Assembly (NCBI GenBank): GCA_958439195.1
Contig: OY288174.1
Coordinates: 1-16,910, forward strand
DNA from: an uncultured Paracoccaceae bacterium
GTDB taxonomy: Bacteria > Pseudomonadota > Alphaproteobacteria > Rhodobacterales > Rhodobacteraceae
Direction of reading: 5' to 3'
Length of the DNA: 16,910 bases
Shown here in pieces: positions 7,501-14,736 of this stretch. Each line of letters begins with the position of its first letter. Within the stretch, counting starts at the first letter, position 1. The position numbers and the translations under genes are program-made. Under the pieces are notes generated by a model. It ran no database searches and was not told the DNA's origin. It saw nothing but the letters and a program-made list of their open reading frames with translations.

Positions 7501-10500
7501 CAAAATTCTCTCTTAAGACCTCCCCTCCAAAGCCACACCCCTATCGTGTCCCTACCCCTCCCATAGCATTCCCCCACAAGGATAGTCTAATCAACGACTG
7601 CTGGAGACTGATCATGATCATTGAACATTGAGCAAGCCCCTGGCAGTCAGGTGAAAATGCTGCAAAAGAACCCCGCACTTCCCCTTTTCCCATTTTTATC
7701 ACTCACCAGATGTTAATAGGTACTGCCCATCCGCCGTAAACGCCCCCGCCCGTGCACTCCCACTCATCTTTAACACCCCCACCGCCTGCCGACTCCGCAG
7801 CGACACCAGCGACACCGCACCACCATCCCCCAAAAACGCCACCATCGGCTGCTCCTCATTAGGACTCACAGCAAAGCTCTCTAAACTCTTCATCCCTGCC
7901 CCGCCACGCCCACCACCACCACCACCACCACCACCACCACTGCTACTGCTGCTGCTGAGGAATGAAGGTGGCGCTATAACCCGTTCAACAGTGGCTGTAG
8001 CGAGGTCAACAAGGTAGTAAAAAGGGCGCCGGCCAGCTGCTACTGCCATAGAGCCTCCTGCTGCAAAAGCGGCTTTGCTGATAGGGCAGTCTGCGAGGTA
8101 GAGTGTCTGTACCAAGGGGTTGCGGAGGCCATCCACCTACAGACAAAGCCGCAGCAGCAGCAGTGGCACATGGTCAGGTTATAGGGTATGATTATATGTC
8201 GTCACATGGCATAGCAGAAGTGCCCTAGGCCCCGCACCACAAGCTGCTACAACAGCAGTGGACGCCGAACGATGCATTGCATTTCATAAAAAGCAATAGC
8301 AAAAAGTGCCATAGGCTCCGCATCTCAAGCTGCTACAAAAAACAGCGGATGCCAAACAATATATACGGGTTGTTCTGTGTAAGTATGCAGCCAGAGATAA
8401 TGACGACATCTGCCTAGATGATGAGCAGATACATCAGATATCAGCTTTCATCTAAAAGACAACCAGAAGCGAGAGCGCAAAACCACCAAAAGAAGGCAGG
8501 ACCCTGCATTTCACACACCGGGCTATGCAGCAAACCCTTGGGTGGATGTGTACCCATACTTCTAATAAAAACCGCCAAAGCAGAAAACCCCAGTCTTCCT
8601 CAACATCCATGGTCCCCTCCACTCGACCCTACCACAGCCACCATGGAGGCTTGGCCAGCTGGCAACTTTTGGAGGCGGCATTCAGGTACGACCATTCGGT
8701 CTCGCTTTCGCCTTTCGTATTGTGGTTTAGCTCTTGCAATTATTGGTCCTTTTCCACCACAGCCACCATCCAGGAACACTGGATCCCCCACTTCCCATAT
8801 CCACACAGTCTCCATAGAGCTCATCCAGCTCACTCTCATCCACCCCGCCCATTCCCCCCCTCTTAGGTAACCTAATGCAGCTATTTGAAATTCCAGGCCA
8901 GTGCTCAGTATTAGGGAATCACTGAGTCATAACTGCAGACCCTGAGACCCCATTCCAATCTGCTTAAACCCCCACCCTGAACCCTATCCACCCCCCTACC
9001 TGCGACCCTACCCCACAGTCCCCCCAGTCCTGCCTGAATTAGATCAGTTCTCCCACCTGAGATTTTATTCCCCCCCCCCCTGGCCTACCCGAAACATCCA
9101 ACCCGTCTAAAACCTTCCACCCCCTGCCCTACCTGGAACACTCCCCCCCGCCCAACCTAAAACCCTTCTCCCCTGCCCTACCTAAAACGCTCCGCCAGCC
9201 CTACCTAAAACCCTGTCCCCCCCGCCTACCTGGAAACACTCCCCGCCGCCCGACCTAAAACCCCTACCTAAAACGCTCCCTCCCCGCCCCTACCTTAAAC
9301 CCTGCCCCCCCCCCCCGCCCCACCTGGAACACTCCCCCACGCCCTACCTAAAACAGTCCTCGCCCCTTCTCTACCTAAATTCACTCCTCTTTCCCTCTAT
9401 CTAAAACTCTTTTCCCCTCCCTTTCAATATACGGTAGCGGCAACCTTCCATTTTGCTCACACCCTACCCTACCCTGCCTTTCCTTAGAGTTTTTCCGAAG
9501 AGAGGCAACCTTCCATTTTGCTCCAAAACACTCACCCCCTACCCTATCCTCCCTTTCCCTCACACACCCTCCGTTCAACTTCCCCCGTATCACCGTGCAG
9601 CCCCTGTCTCCCCTTCCCAAACCAATCTCCAATTTTTCCCCACCTGGTCATGCCCACTTAATCTCCTGCCCTTCCCTCACCCCTTGGCTTCACTACATCC
9701 CGCCCACCTTCCTGCTTTCCTGTGTTCGTTCCCCTTCCGTAGGACTGCTGCGTAGCAGCAGGGCTTTAGCGACATCTTGCACCCTCCCCTGCGTTCCTTC
9801 CCTTACCCTGTAACTGCCTCCTCTCCCGCTTCTACCCTGATCCCTCCCCCCTTCTCATCCTCCTCCTACCTGAAACAGTCTCAACTTCTTATCCAATCCC
9901 GCCGTCATCATATGCATTAGGATGCCTTCCCTTCACCAACCACTCCAATCCTCTCTCCTCCCCCACCTCACCTAGTTTCCCCCTCGCCTCGCCCCACCTC
10001 TTCACAAGATCCCTGCGCCTTCCTTCTCCCCTGCATCCCCCCCCTCCCCCGACCCCATCCCACTTTCCTTCTCCCCTGCGTTCCTCCCCCCTCCCACTCA
10101 AAAACACCCAGATCCTCCCTCCCACCCCCCCCCACCTACCTGAAACAGTCTCAACTTCTTATCCAGTCCCGCCGTCATCATCAACTGGGCATTAGGATGC
10201 CACTCCAAGCTCTGCACCACCGCCTCCCCCCCACCATTATGATTCGCATCACGCAACCGACTCATCTCAATCGCACCCGCCCCTAACAATCCCCCCCGCC
10301 CCCGCCCCGCCAGCAGCCCCCCCGCCTGCCGCAGCAGCTTCTCCGCAGCTTCTTCATCCGGTTCCTCTGCCTCCCGTATCTCCCCTGCACCCCTTTTCCC
10401 CCCTGATTTCCCCCTGCCTTCCCCCCTGGCCCATGTTGTATTGGGGTTCAGCGCTGCGTGCTGTTTCCGTAACGCAGCTTCATACGCTGTTCCTTTCAGA

Positions 10501-13500
10501 GAAGTTTGGCCATGAGTACTTCGGAGTTTCCGTAACCGGTTCTGTGAAGCCACGTCTACCCTAATCATGTAGTCGTCTGCATCTTCCCAAACTGGCACTC
10601 GACCACCTGCAGAGGAAACAAAAGGGCAAATCCATCCCTTAACTAGTTAAGAGAGACCACTGCACAGCCCGCCGGGCCGTGCAGCACCCAAACATGGCTC
10701 CAACCAGTTTGTGAGGGTTGTAGGGTGAGTAAGCGCAAGCTAGATCCCTAAATCAGTAGCAGATTTCTCCTTTTTAAAACAACCGATTTGAGAAAAAACC
10801 ACAACAAATGAGCTAGGAGCCGCTTGCAGAGAAAAAGATGGCAATTTAAGTCTTTACTAACAGCACATCTCTTCTTTTGTAAACAGCTGCCGTCCTTAGA
10901 AGGGAACAACAGATGAGCTACGAGCTCCTTTCCGGTTGTTTGGCCCAAAACTCTTCGGCATTAGATGCATAACATATAGAAAGTATTACAACTGAGTGGC
11001 TTCGCTTCGCCTTGACCTCTCAGTGTCCTAGTGATTCATTAAAGCAATTGCCCAGATGGGTGCATTGCGACATGCATTTTGCTGGAAGCCGCACCCCCCT
11101 CTCTAGGTATTGGTTTCTGCATTAGCACACTAGGGCCCAAATGTGCGGAAACCCCTCTCCAAGCGCCAATCAAACTTTAAGAGCAACCAACAGAAAGGGC
11201 AATCCTTGAAGCAGAAAAGCTAAACGAACATCAATCCTCTTTATCATCCTTTAAAACCACTTCAAATTTTTGAAAAAAACAAGCATTTAAACAACCAAGC
11301 AGAAGGACAGTCCATCTTCAAGAAAATGATTTCTTGGACATCATTACAGCCTAGGTAAATCAATCTTACACATAGAAGAACAAGTCGATGATAAACTTCA
11401 CGGCAATCATGCAAATAACAAATAATCATGCAAATAAATCATGATAACAATATTTTGCATGATTGCCATTGAAAAAATAACAATGAAACAATAATAATAA
11501 CAATAATAATGAAATAATAATAATGCGCATGCAAAACGCCATGATAGAGCCTATTACCCTCAGTTTGCAAGTGATCCTCATTGAGAGTCAGCATAGCGTA
11601 TATAAATTGTTTCTGACATCATAGGGTATAAATGCTACAGCGGACAACCCTTGAATACTACAATGCTGCAGATAGCGCAGACTAGGGTTTATGCCTTAAA
11701 CAGCCTATTGCCACAAGACAAATGTGCAACTTCTTATTTCTATTTACTGTGGTTTGAAAATGGTGAGTGTTCTGCAGCACACACAACAGCAAAAATATGA
11801 AACATAAAAGCACTAAGAGCAAGGTCGGAGTGTGTTTGCTTTGTGACGATCCCAAGAAGTGCATGCCGAAAAACGCACATGCTCAGCACCTCGAACTAAT
11901 TGTTTTCCTAAACCCTAAACCCAGCACGACCACTGCTATTGTTGATCAACTGCTGCAAGCGCATAGCCTCTACTTTGAACCCCAAGGACAGCTCCTAAGA
12001 GCCCAAATACAACCGAAACCCCAAAGCATGTTCGGACAAAGCTGGACTGTACCCTTGGCCTTGCAAACCTGGACGCTTTGCTGCAGATGTTTGGGTGCTT
12101 TGGCATGATAGGGTGGCCTTAATCCTTTAGACAAACCCTAAACCCCAAAAACGGCATGCTAAACCCTAAACCACAGCTGGAAATCGCATGCTATACCTAC
12201 TGTCCTGCAAGCTCCAGCCACCCGCCTCCTCCCCGCCTTGCCACATGCATTGTTCTAAGGTACGGAGCTTGTACTAATCCCCCCCTCTGATACACCTCGC
12301 TGTTTTTAAACAGAATTAAGTGCAGGTGTAGTTGCGGGGGTTGTCACACCCTAAACCCTAAACCCCGCACTCAACCAGCACCTAAACCCTATGGTACCTT
12401 TGCTATGACAGAGCATGAGATAAGATAAAACAAGCATTACTACCACCCCCCGCAGCCCCCCCTTACGTTTTTGTTGCTTTGCCTGGCTGCCTGGCCCCAA
12501 TCCCGCATCCAGCCCCTCCTCCTCCTCCCCTTCCTGCTGCCGCCGCTTGCCGCCTCTCCGCTCCTGCTGCTCCTGCTGCTCATCTTCTTCCTCATCATCT
12601 GAAGTCCCTGCTGCTGCTGCTGCTGTAGTTCCTGTTCTGTTCTCCTCTATTAGACGGTCTAAGACTGCGGGGTCTCCTGACTGCACAGCAACATGAGTCA
12701 AGTAGGCATAATTATCACAGATTACAATTATTATAATTATCATTAAATAATATTACTGTTATTATTATCATCATTGTTGTTCTTTTCAAATATCAAATTA
12801 CCGGTACCCAACCTCCAGGCCCAGCAAGTGGAGCGGCAGTGGGGCCAGCGCAAGTCACAAGAAGCCAACTTACTAACTTAGGCTCCAACGTACTATAGTA
12901 TCAATCGGTATCAATCAGTGTTCCTTTCTAAGGGCCTCACAATGGCTGTCACCAGCCCCACCCTTAACCCCTGCTAGCCCATATTGTTACTAGCCCCTGC
13001 CAGGTGAGAATGGCTCTTTCTGCAGGTCTTTAGTGGCCACATCTTGCTACTAAGCCCTGGAAACTACCTCTGCTCCCTGTTGATGTAACCGCCTATACCC
13101 TCGCTACCCAGCTATGCCCTCGAATCCACGCCAGCAACGCTTCAAAATCGATAAACAAGCCCATCCCCAAATCGCTGGTATCTGTGTTCCACTACTCTGC
13201 TGGTAGAGCCTGCGTAGAATTCCATATTGCTGCACCAATTTCCACCCACAACAGCCCATGGTAATACAACAATGTCTTGTTTTTATTGTTTTTTTTTATT
13301 TTAAATTTAATTCAGTTTTTTTAATTTTTTTAATTTATTTTTTTAATATTGAATGTCTTGCAGCGCATCGTACTGCATGAGCCTCAAGGTCTTTGTGAAA
13401 GTCAGCATGGGTCCATCGTTTTCTCAGCTACTGGGGTTTATCGTCTTATAGCTCTCGTGCCCTTCTCTTGCTGCTGCCTGCTGCTGGCCTATGCTCTTAT

Positions 13501-14211
13501 GTAAGCTGCAATTTAGAAGGTTGCTGCATGGCGAGTAACGTCAACTGTATCTGCAGCCAGCAGGCATCCACTCCTCAGCTACTGGGGCATAGGGTTTGCT
13601 AGCTCTCCCTGGCTCCTTTTACTGCCAAATTCTAATGACAACTGCTGGTCCCATGCTTTTATGTAAGTTGCAATCCAGGCGGCTGCTGCAAGATGCAGTG
13701 CCTGTATCGACTGTTTCTGCAGCTGCCAGCGCTGCACCACTCCGCAGAGGTAGCAAAACCCTAGATAACCCCTAAATCTTTCGAATATTTATGATTTTAG
13801 TACCTCTGCCACTCCCTGCTGCACTCACCCTATCAAGCAGATCATCCAGATCCAGGTCGCTGCCTTCATCCTCATCGGCTCCTGCTATTGTTACTTCAGG
13901 GACGGACCTTGGAGCTTGCAGCAGGCTGCCAGCATTGAGACCGCTAAAAAGGAACTGCTCGAGCTCCGAAGCCTGCGAGAGCAGATGTTGAGATCAGCAG
14001 GACTTATCACAGGGCAGGGGTGTAGGGGACAAGGTAGACAATGGGGGCTGCTAGGGCAACTCTGCTGCAGCCCGTGGTTCTGGCTCGTCTGGGACGTTGT
14101 TAATACCTTGGTTGCGTCTTCATAGGCATACTTGACGTCCGCTTCGGCCTTCTTTTGCTTCTTGGACCGCTTCTTGGCCTTGTGCTTGGCAGCAGGGCGC
14201 TCTGGATCCAT
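4313..14211 (-). CDS. UTP18: U3 snoRNA-associated protein 18 (Utp18), WD40 protein; seven exons
   Basis: Complete seven-exon gene on the minus strand: join of 14211-14107, 13972-13829, 12680-12467, 10606-10140, 8136-7707, 6001-5706 and 4522-4313. Each intron is GT-AG, phases agree throughout, and the CDS is 1866 nt (621 aa plus TAA). Utp18 belongs to the UTP-B subcomplex of the nucleolar SSU processome, which binds pre-18S rRNA and U3 snoRNP and helps recruit the exosome. Diagnostic blocks match the family in order: a Lys-rich N-terminus, an acidic linker, 'VPVWEDADD' (~158-166), 'VVQSLEWHPNAQLMMTAGLD' (~284), 'FTADGQYL', 'GSDSTIHTWDLRTRRCLHQQ' (~454), 'SGVVNVY', and C-terminal 'RLVHLPSLTVYANWP' and 'GNAKGKALLYRLHHY'. 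Human UTP18 is about 556 aa; extra length comes from a Ser/Gly tract (~371-389) and a Gln/Glu-rich linker. Introns 2-6 are 1.1-2.0 kb and full of repeats derived from exon edges. The family call is firm; the start codon is probable. Confidence 0.95.
4692..4750 (+). repeat. Repeat B, copy 2 (with a partial unit at about 4663)
   Basis: TTAGGAGAGACCACTGCACA then GCCTTCTGGGCCGTGCAG and CTCCAACCAG. A truncated start 'GTTAAGAGAGACCACA' lies ~28 bp before it. Confidence 0.75.
5061..5110 (+). repeat. Family A dispersed repeat, copy 6 (partial)
   Basis: GAGGTGCAGGGCCCATGGCA, CTTTTGCTGTAGGGTATTAT, then ATAATGTA; lies in UTP18 intron 6. Confidence 0.65.
5160..5705. repeat. Minisatellite of ~48-70 bp built on the exon 6 donor edge
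   Basis: Eight units begin at about 5197, 5264, 5326, 5390, 5451, 5499, 5565 and 5631, followed by the true junction at 5701. Each contains CACCT(A/G)AGAGTCATGATTAAAC or a variant. On the transcribed strand this is the exon end 'TTTAATCATGACTC..AG' followed by GTGAGG, i.e. codons for F-N-H-D-S and the 5' splice site. C-rich spacers (CCCCTATCCTGCTCACCCC) separate the units. Confidence 0.9.
5706..6001 (-). CDS. UTP18: UTP18 exon 6 (WD blades)
   Basis: Encodes residues 454-552. The acceptor is CTTCTGCAG|GTAGTG and the donor TCGCAG|GTGAGG. It contains the canonical WD strand 'STIHTWDLRTRRCLHQQLDE' followed by 'TSLAISPDGAYLATGSSSGV', 'VNVYKRPQ', 'PPVKALMNLTTTVDTLRFNH'; human has 'GEVYVWDVNSRKCLNRFVDE' and 'KPIKAIMNLVTGVTSLTFNP'. 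A short hydrophobic/Gly insert ('LLQPLILGVGGVGGK') replaces a short loop. Both edges of this exon are copied repeatedly into the flanking introns. Confidence 0.96.
6040..6110 (-). pseudogene. Exon 6 start copy A with acceptor-like AG
   Basis: Decayed copy of the first ~50 bases of UTP18 exon 6. On the minus strand CTTAG|GTAGTGACAGCACC continues to CATCCACACCTGGACC. The acceptor has lost TGCAG but keeps AG. It lies ~100 bp from the real junction and belongs to a ~130-150-bp tandem set. Confidence 0.8.
6175..6240 (-). pseudogene. Exon 6 start copy B with intact acceptor
   Basis: Minus-strand CATCTGCAG|GCAGTGACAGCACC then CATCCACACTCCGCAG, followed by the same 'GTCGCTGCCTCCACCAGCAG' as the real exon. 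It keeps a canonical TGCAG acceptor but has lost the middle of the exon segment. Confidence 0.8.
6308..6388 (-). pseudogene. Exon 6 start copy C, interrupted
   Basis: Minus-strand CCCCAACAG|GTAGTGACAGCACC followed by ~25 unrelated bases and then exon-like sequence (GGGGCCTGCGGACC, CGCTGCCTTCCC). It is the most diverged of the four copies but keeps CAG before the exon-like bases. Confidence 0.7.
6461..6530 (-). pseudogene. Exon 6 start copy D with intact acceptor
   Basis: Minus-strand TCTCTGCAG|GTAGTGACAGCACC then CATCCACACCTAGGACC and CGCACACGTCGTTGCATTC. It is very close to the real exon edge and has a canonical acceptor. An in-frame TAG follows at the position of the WD tryptophan, so use of this site would not give a functional protein. 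Confidence 0.82.
6808..6907 (-). pseudogene. Exon 5 end copy 2 with intact donor
   Basis: About 90% identical over ~90 bases to the end of exon 5, still open in the same frame (VMGVLKMSSIARAAAFTADG then QYLITSG) and ending at the intact donor ATCTG|GTGAGT. An AG acceptor-like site (CCTGGGCAG|GTG) precedes it, so it could be mistaken for an exon. Inclusion after exon 5 would be out of phase and soon meet a stop. Confidence 0.85.
7205..7306 (-). pseudogene. Exon 5 end copy 3 with intact donor
   Basis: More diverged copy of the end of exon 5: minus-strand GGTGTTGAAGATGAG, TTTACAGCTGATGGGCAG, then GTTAACGTCTG|GTGAGT. It shares with copy 2 the flanks GTGAGTGGC and GGATGGCCTGG, showing that the two copies came from one duplicated unit extending into intron sequence. 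Confidence 0.82.
7707..8136 (-). CDS. UTP18: UTP18 exon 5 (WD blades with Ser/Gly insert)
   Basis: Encodes residues 311-453 plus one base of codon 454. The acceptor is GTCTGTAG|GTGGAT and the donor ATCTG|GTGAGT. Blocks match the family: 'TLYLADCPISKAAFAAGG' (human 'SIYLERFPIFKACFSANG'), 'SLESFAVSPNEE', 'VGVLKMSGSARAGAFTADGQ'. A run of six Ser and ten Gly (~371-386), encoded by a CTG/GGT triplet repeat at about 7911-7950, interrupts the propeller where the family has a short loop. It is a likely lineage-specific surface-loop expansion. The last ~100 bases occur twice more in intron 5. Confidence 0.95.
8185..8370 (-). repeat. Family A dispersed repeat, copies 7 and 8 in tandem
   Basis: Two head-to-tail copies about 90 bp apart: AAGTGCCCTAGGCCCCGCAC at about 8219 and AAGTGCCATAGGCTCCGCAT at about 8304, each followed by AAGCTGCTACAA and a GCGGATGCC- or GTGGACGCC-like end. 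They lie in intron 4 close to exon 5. Confidence 0.75.
9100..9415. repeat. ~30-bp C-rich minisatellite with donor-like core
   Basis: A dozen or so imperfect units of the form CCCTACCTAAAACNCTCCCC, some reading CTACCTGGAACAC. On the transcribed strand the core is GTTTTAG|GTAGGG, close to the exon 4 edge CTGTTTCAG|GTAGGT. The unit at about 9347 (CTACCTAAAACAGTCC) is the closest to the real edge. Confidence 0.75.
9866..9926 (-). pseudogene. Exon 4 end copy with intact donor
   Basis: Nearly identical to 10136-10201 except for a small deletion and one substitution. It ends on the minus strand with AAGAAGTTGAGACTGTTTCAG's equivalent and GTAGGAGG. It lies 270 bp inside intron 4. The deletion removes part of the 'HPNAQLMMT' codons, so it is a dead exon fragment with a live-looking donor. 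Confidence 0.88.
10140..10606 (-). CDS. UTP18: UTP18 exon 4 (PVWxD motif and first WD blade)
   Basis: Encodes residues 155-310. The acceptor is CTCTGCAG|GTGGTC and the donor TTTCAG|GTAGGT. It starts 'GRVPVWEDADDYMIRVDVA', equivalent to 'KPVWVDEEDEDEEMVDMM' in human UTP18. After a spacer containing 'ALNPNTTWARG' (compare 'GGVPAWA') and a Gly/Arg-rich tract, it ends with the first propeller strand set, 'VVQSLEWHPNAQLMMTAGLD' through 'KKLRLFQ'. The terminal ~60 bases are copied once into intron 4 (9866-9926). Confidence 0.95.
10647..10707 (+). repeat. Repeat B, copy 3
   Basis: GTTAAGAGAGACCACTGCAC followed by the stem CTGCACAGCCC, loop GCC, GGGCCGTGCAG and ATGGCTCCAACCAG. Located in UTP18 intron 3, just upstream (in transcript sense) of exon 4. 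Confidence 0.78.
11402..11467. repeat. 14-bp perfect inverted repeat in intron 3
   Basis: GGCAATCATGCAAA at 11402-11415 and TTTGCATGATTGCC at 11454-11467, with another ATCATGCAAATAA inside the 38-nt loop. Confidence 0.75.
12467..12680 (-). CDS. UTP18: UTP18 exon 3 (acidic and Gln-rich linker)
   Basis: Encodes residues 84-154 plus the first base of codon 155. The acceptor is GCTGTGCAG|TCAGG and the donor AAAAC|GTAAGG. It begins SGDPAVLDRLIEENRT and continues with a poly-Ala run (GCA/GCT codons), an Asp/Glu/Gln-rich segment ('SDDEEEDEQQEQQE') and a basic end ('KQQKR'). This corresponds to the poorly conserved acidic linker before the 'PVWxD' motif. Low complexity makes the exact ends less secure than those of the WD exons, but the phase-1 join recreates Arg at the junction and leads straight into GRVPVWEDADD. 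Confidence 0.85.
12681..13828 (-). other. UTP18 intron 2: AT-rich blocks and a ~155-bp duplication
   Basis: 1148 nt, donor GTGAGT, acceptor GTGCAG. It holds an AT-rich ATT/TTA microsatellite-like block near 12715-12780 and a T-rich block at 13275-13350. A diverged tandem duplication has copies near 13420-13570 and 13575-13735, sharing 'CTCAGCTACTGGGG' and 'CTTATGTAAG(C/T)TGCAAT'. No exon-edge copy was recognised, and there is no gene. Confidence 0.7.
13829..13972 (-). CDS. UTP18: UTP18 exon 2
   Basis: Encodes residues 36-83. The acceptor is TCTCGCAG|GCTTCG and the donor AGG|GTGAGT, both phase 0. The start 'ASELEQFLFSGLNAG' lines up with the 'LEELVFGD' block near the N-terminus of human UTP18, and the rest is acidic ('ADEDEGSDLDLDDLLDR'). 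The LFSG at about residues 43-46 could be the arch-interacting motif by which Utp18 contacts the Mtr4 helicase; this is inference from position and the Leu-Phe core, not proven. An AAG|GTCC inside the exon looks like a weak donor but is not needed. Confidence 0.88.
13973..14106 (-). other. UTP18 intron 1
   Basis: 134 nt, donor GTATTA, acceptor TCTCGCAG with a C/T-rich tract before it. It contains no repeats, unlike every other intron of the gene. Confidence 0.8.
14107..14211 (-). CDS. UTP18: UTP18 exon 1 (start exon)
   Basis: Encodes residues 1-35, beginning MDPERPAAKHKAKKRSKK, a Lys/Arg-rich stretch that fits a nuclear/nucleolar localisation signal and the basic N-terminus usual in Utp18. 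The ATG at 14211-14209 is chosen because it directly precedes this basic segment. The frame stays open further upstream, but that translation has no family resemblance. The donor is CAAG|GTATTA (GT at 14106-14105), weaker than the other donors but giving phase 0 into exon 2. The following intron is only 134 nt, the one compact intron in the gene. Confidence 0.85.
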
Positions 14212-14736
14212 GAAGGTTTGATGGCAGATGCGGTTGATTCGAGTACTTATCAAGAAAGATAGCAACCAAACAGGCAGCAGAATTACGTAGCGAGCTGCTG
14301 TTCGCAAGCGGCACCGACACAGCGCATGCAGTTCGAAGAGTAGCCTATGAACGCAGTGCCGACGTATCGCTGCTAATGTGGGAGAAGGGCAGATTCTCTC
14401 GGAAGGGGTCCGATTGAAACTCCCTGCCAGCGTCCTTTTAGCCAGTTGCGGCCCAAGTGCGTGACTGCGGAGCGGCAATACAACTGGTGCCTCGACATGT
14501 TTGCATTTTCTGGATTTTGCGTATGTGATCCTTTCAAGCCACTATTCCACTGACTACCTCCAGCACCATTTGTAATAGCGCGCGTGCTGCTATCAACGGA
14601 GTTATGAGCCACTTTTGTCGCATGATCACTTTTCAAACTCCTGAACAGGGCCGCGCTGTACATTTCTAGAAGCCATCCTTTTCGTGTGTGTGTCAAAGTA
14701 CTCATGAATTAATCGCTGACAGTACCTAACTGACAC
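14212..14736. promoter_or_regulatory. Divergent promoter region between UTP18 and the Gln-rich protein gene
   Basis: 525 bp separate the two start codons, which point away from each other. The region must hold both 5' UTRs and both promoters. No convincing TATA box is seen. Short open frames here have no family resemblance, and in-frame TGA at 14731-14733 closes the frame just before the plus-strand ATG. Bidirectional control is inferred from arrangement only. Confidence 0.6.

Larger units (their letters stand above)
6002..7706 (-). other. UTP18 intron 5: large repeats carrying copies of both flanking exon edges
   Basis: 1705 nt, donor GTGAGTG, acceptor CTTCTGCAG. Two ~400-500-bp tandem units each carry a copy of the exon 5 end with donor. 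Four ~130-150-bp units carry the exon 6 start with acceptor. Also present are an 18-base C run ending at 7096 and an AT-rich island at 7430-7500. Confidence 0.75.
8137..10139 (-). other. UTP18 intron 4: C-rich minisatellite and exon 4 edge copy
   Basis: 2003 nt, donor GTAGGT, acceptor GTCTGTAG. From the exon 4 side it holds a C/T-rich tract, an exon 4 end copy at 9866-9926, a 65-bp duplication ('GGCAACCTTCCATTTTGCTC' at 9439 and 9504), a ~30-bp minisatellite at about 9100-9415, unremarkable unique sequence 8420-8980, and two tandem family A copies at 8185-8370. No gene is seen. Confidence 0.7.
10607..12466 (-). other. UTP18 intron 3: telomere-like repeats, foldback, repeat B copy
   Basis: 1860 nt, donor GTAAGG, acceptor CTCTGCAG. 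It contains interstitial CCCTAAA runs near 11909-11925, 12130-12175 and 12350-12395, an ATA/AAT-rich tract at 11440-11525, a 14-bp perfect inverted repeat at 11402-11467, a repeat B copy at 10647-10707, and a small ~104-bp duplication ('ATGAGCTA(C/G)GAGC' at about 10807 and 10912). Open frames here show no protein family resemblance. Confidence 0.7.

Noticed and set aside
9381..10125. Arg/Gly-rich minus-strand frames in intron 4
   Set aside because: Composition follows directly from C-rich repeats; the only protein-like piece is the exon 4 edge copy.
13891..14478. Upstream start of UTP18 at 14478
   Set aside because: The frame is open but the extra N-terminal peptide has no Utp18 resemblance; the basic N-terminus starts at the ATG at 14211.
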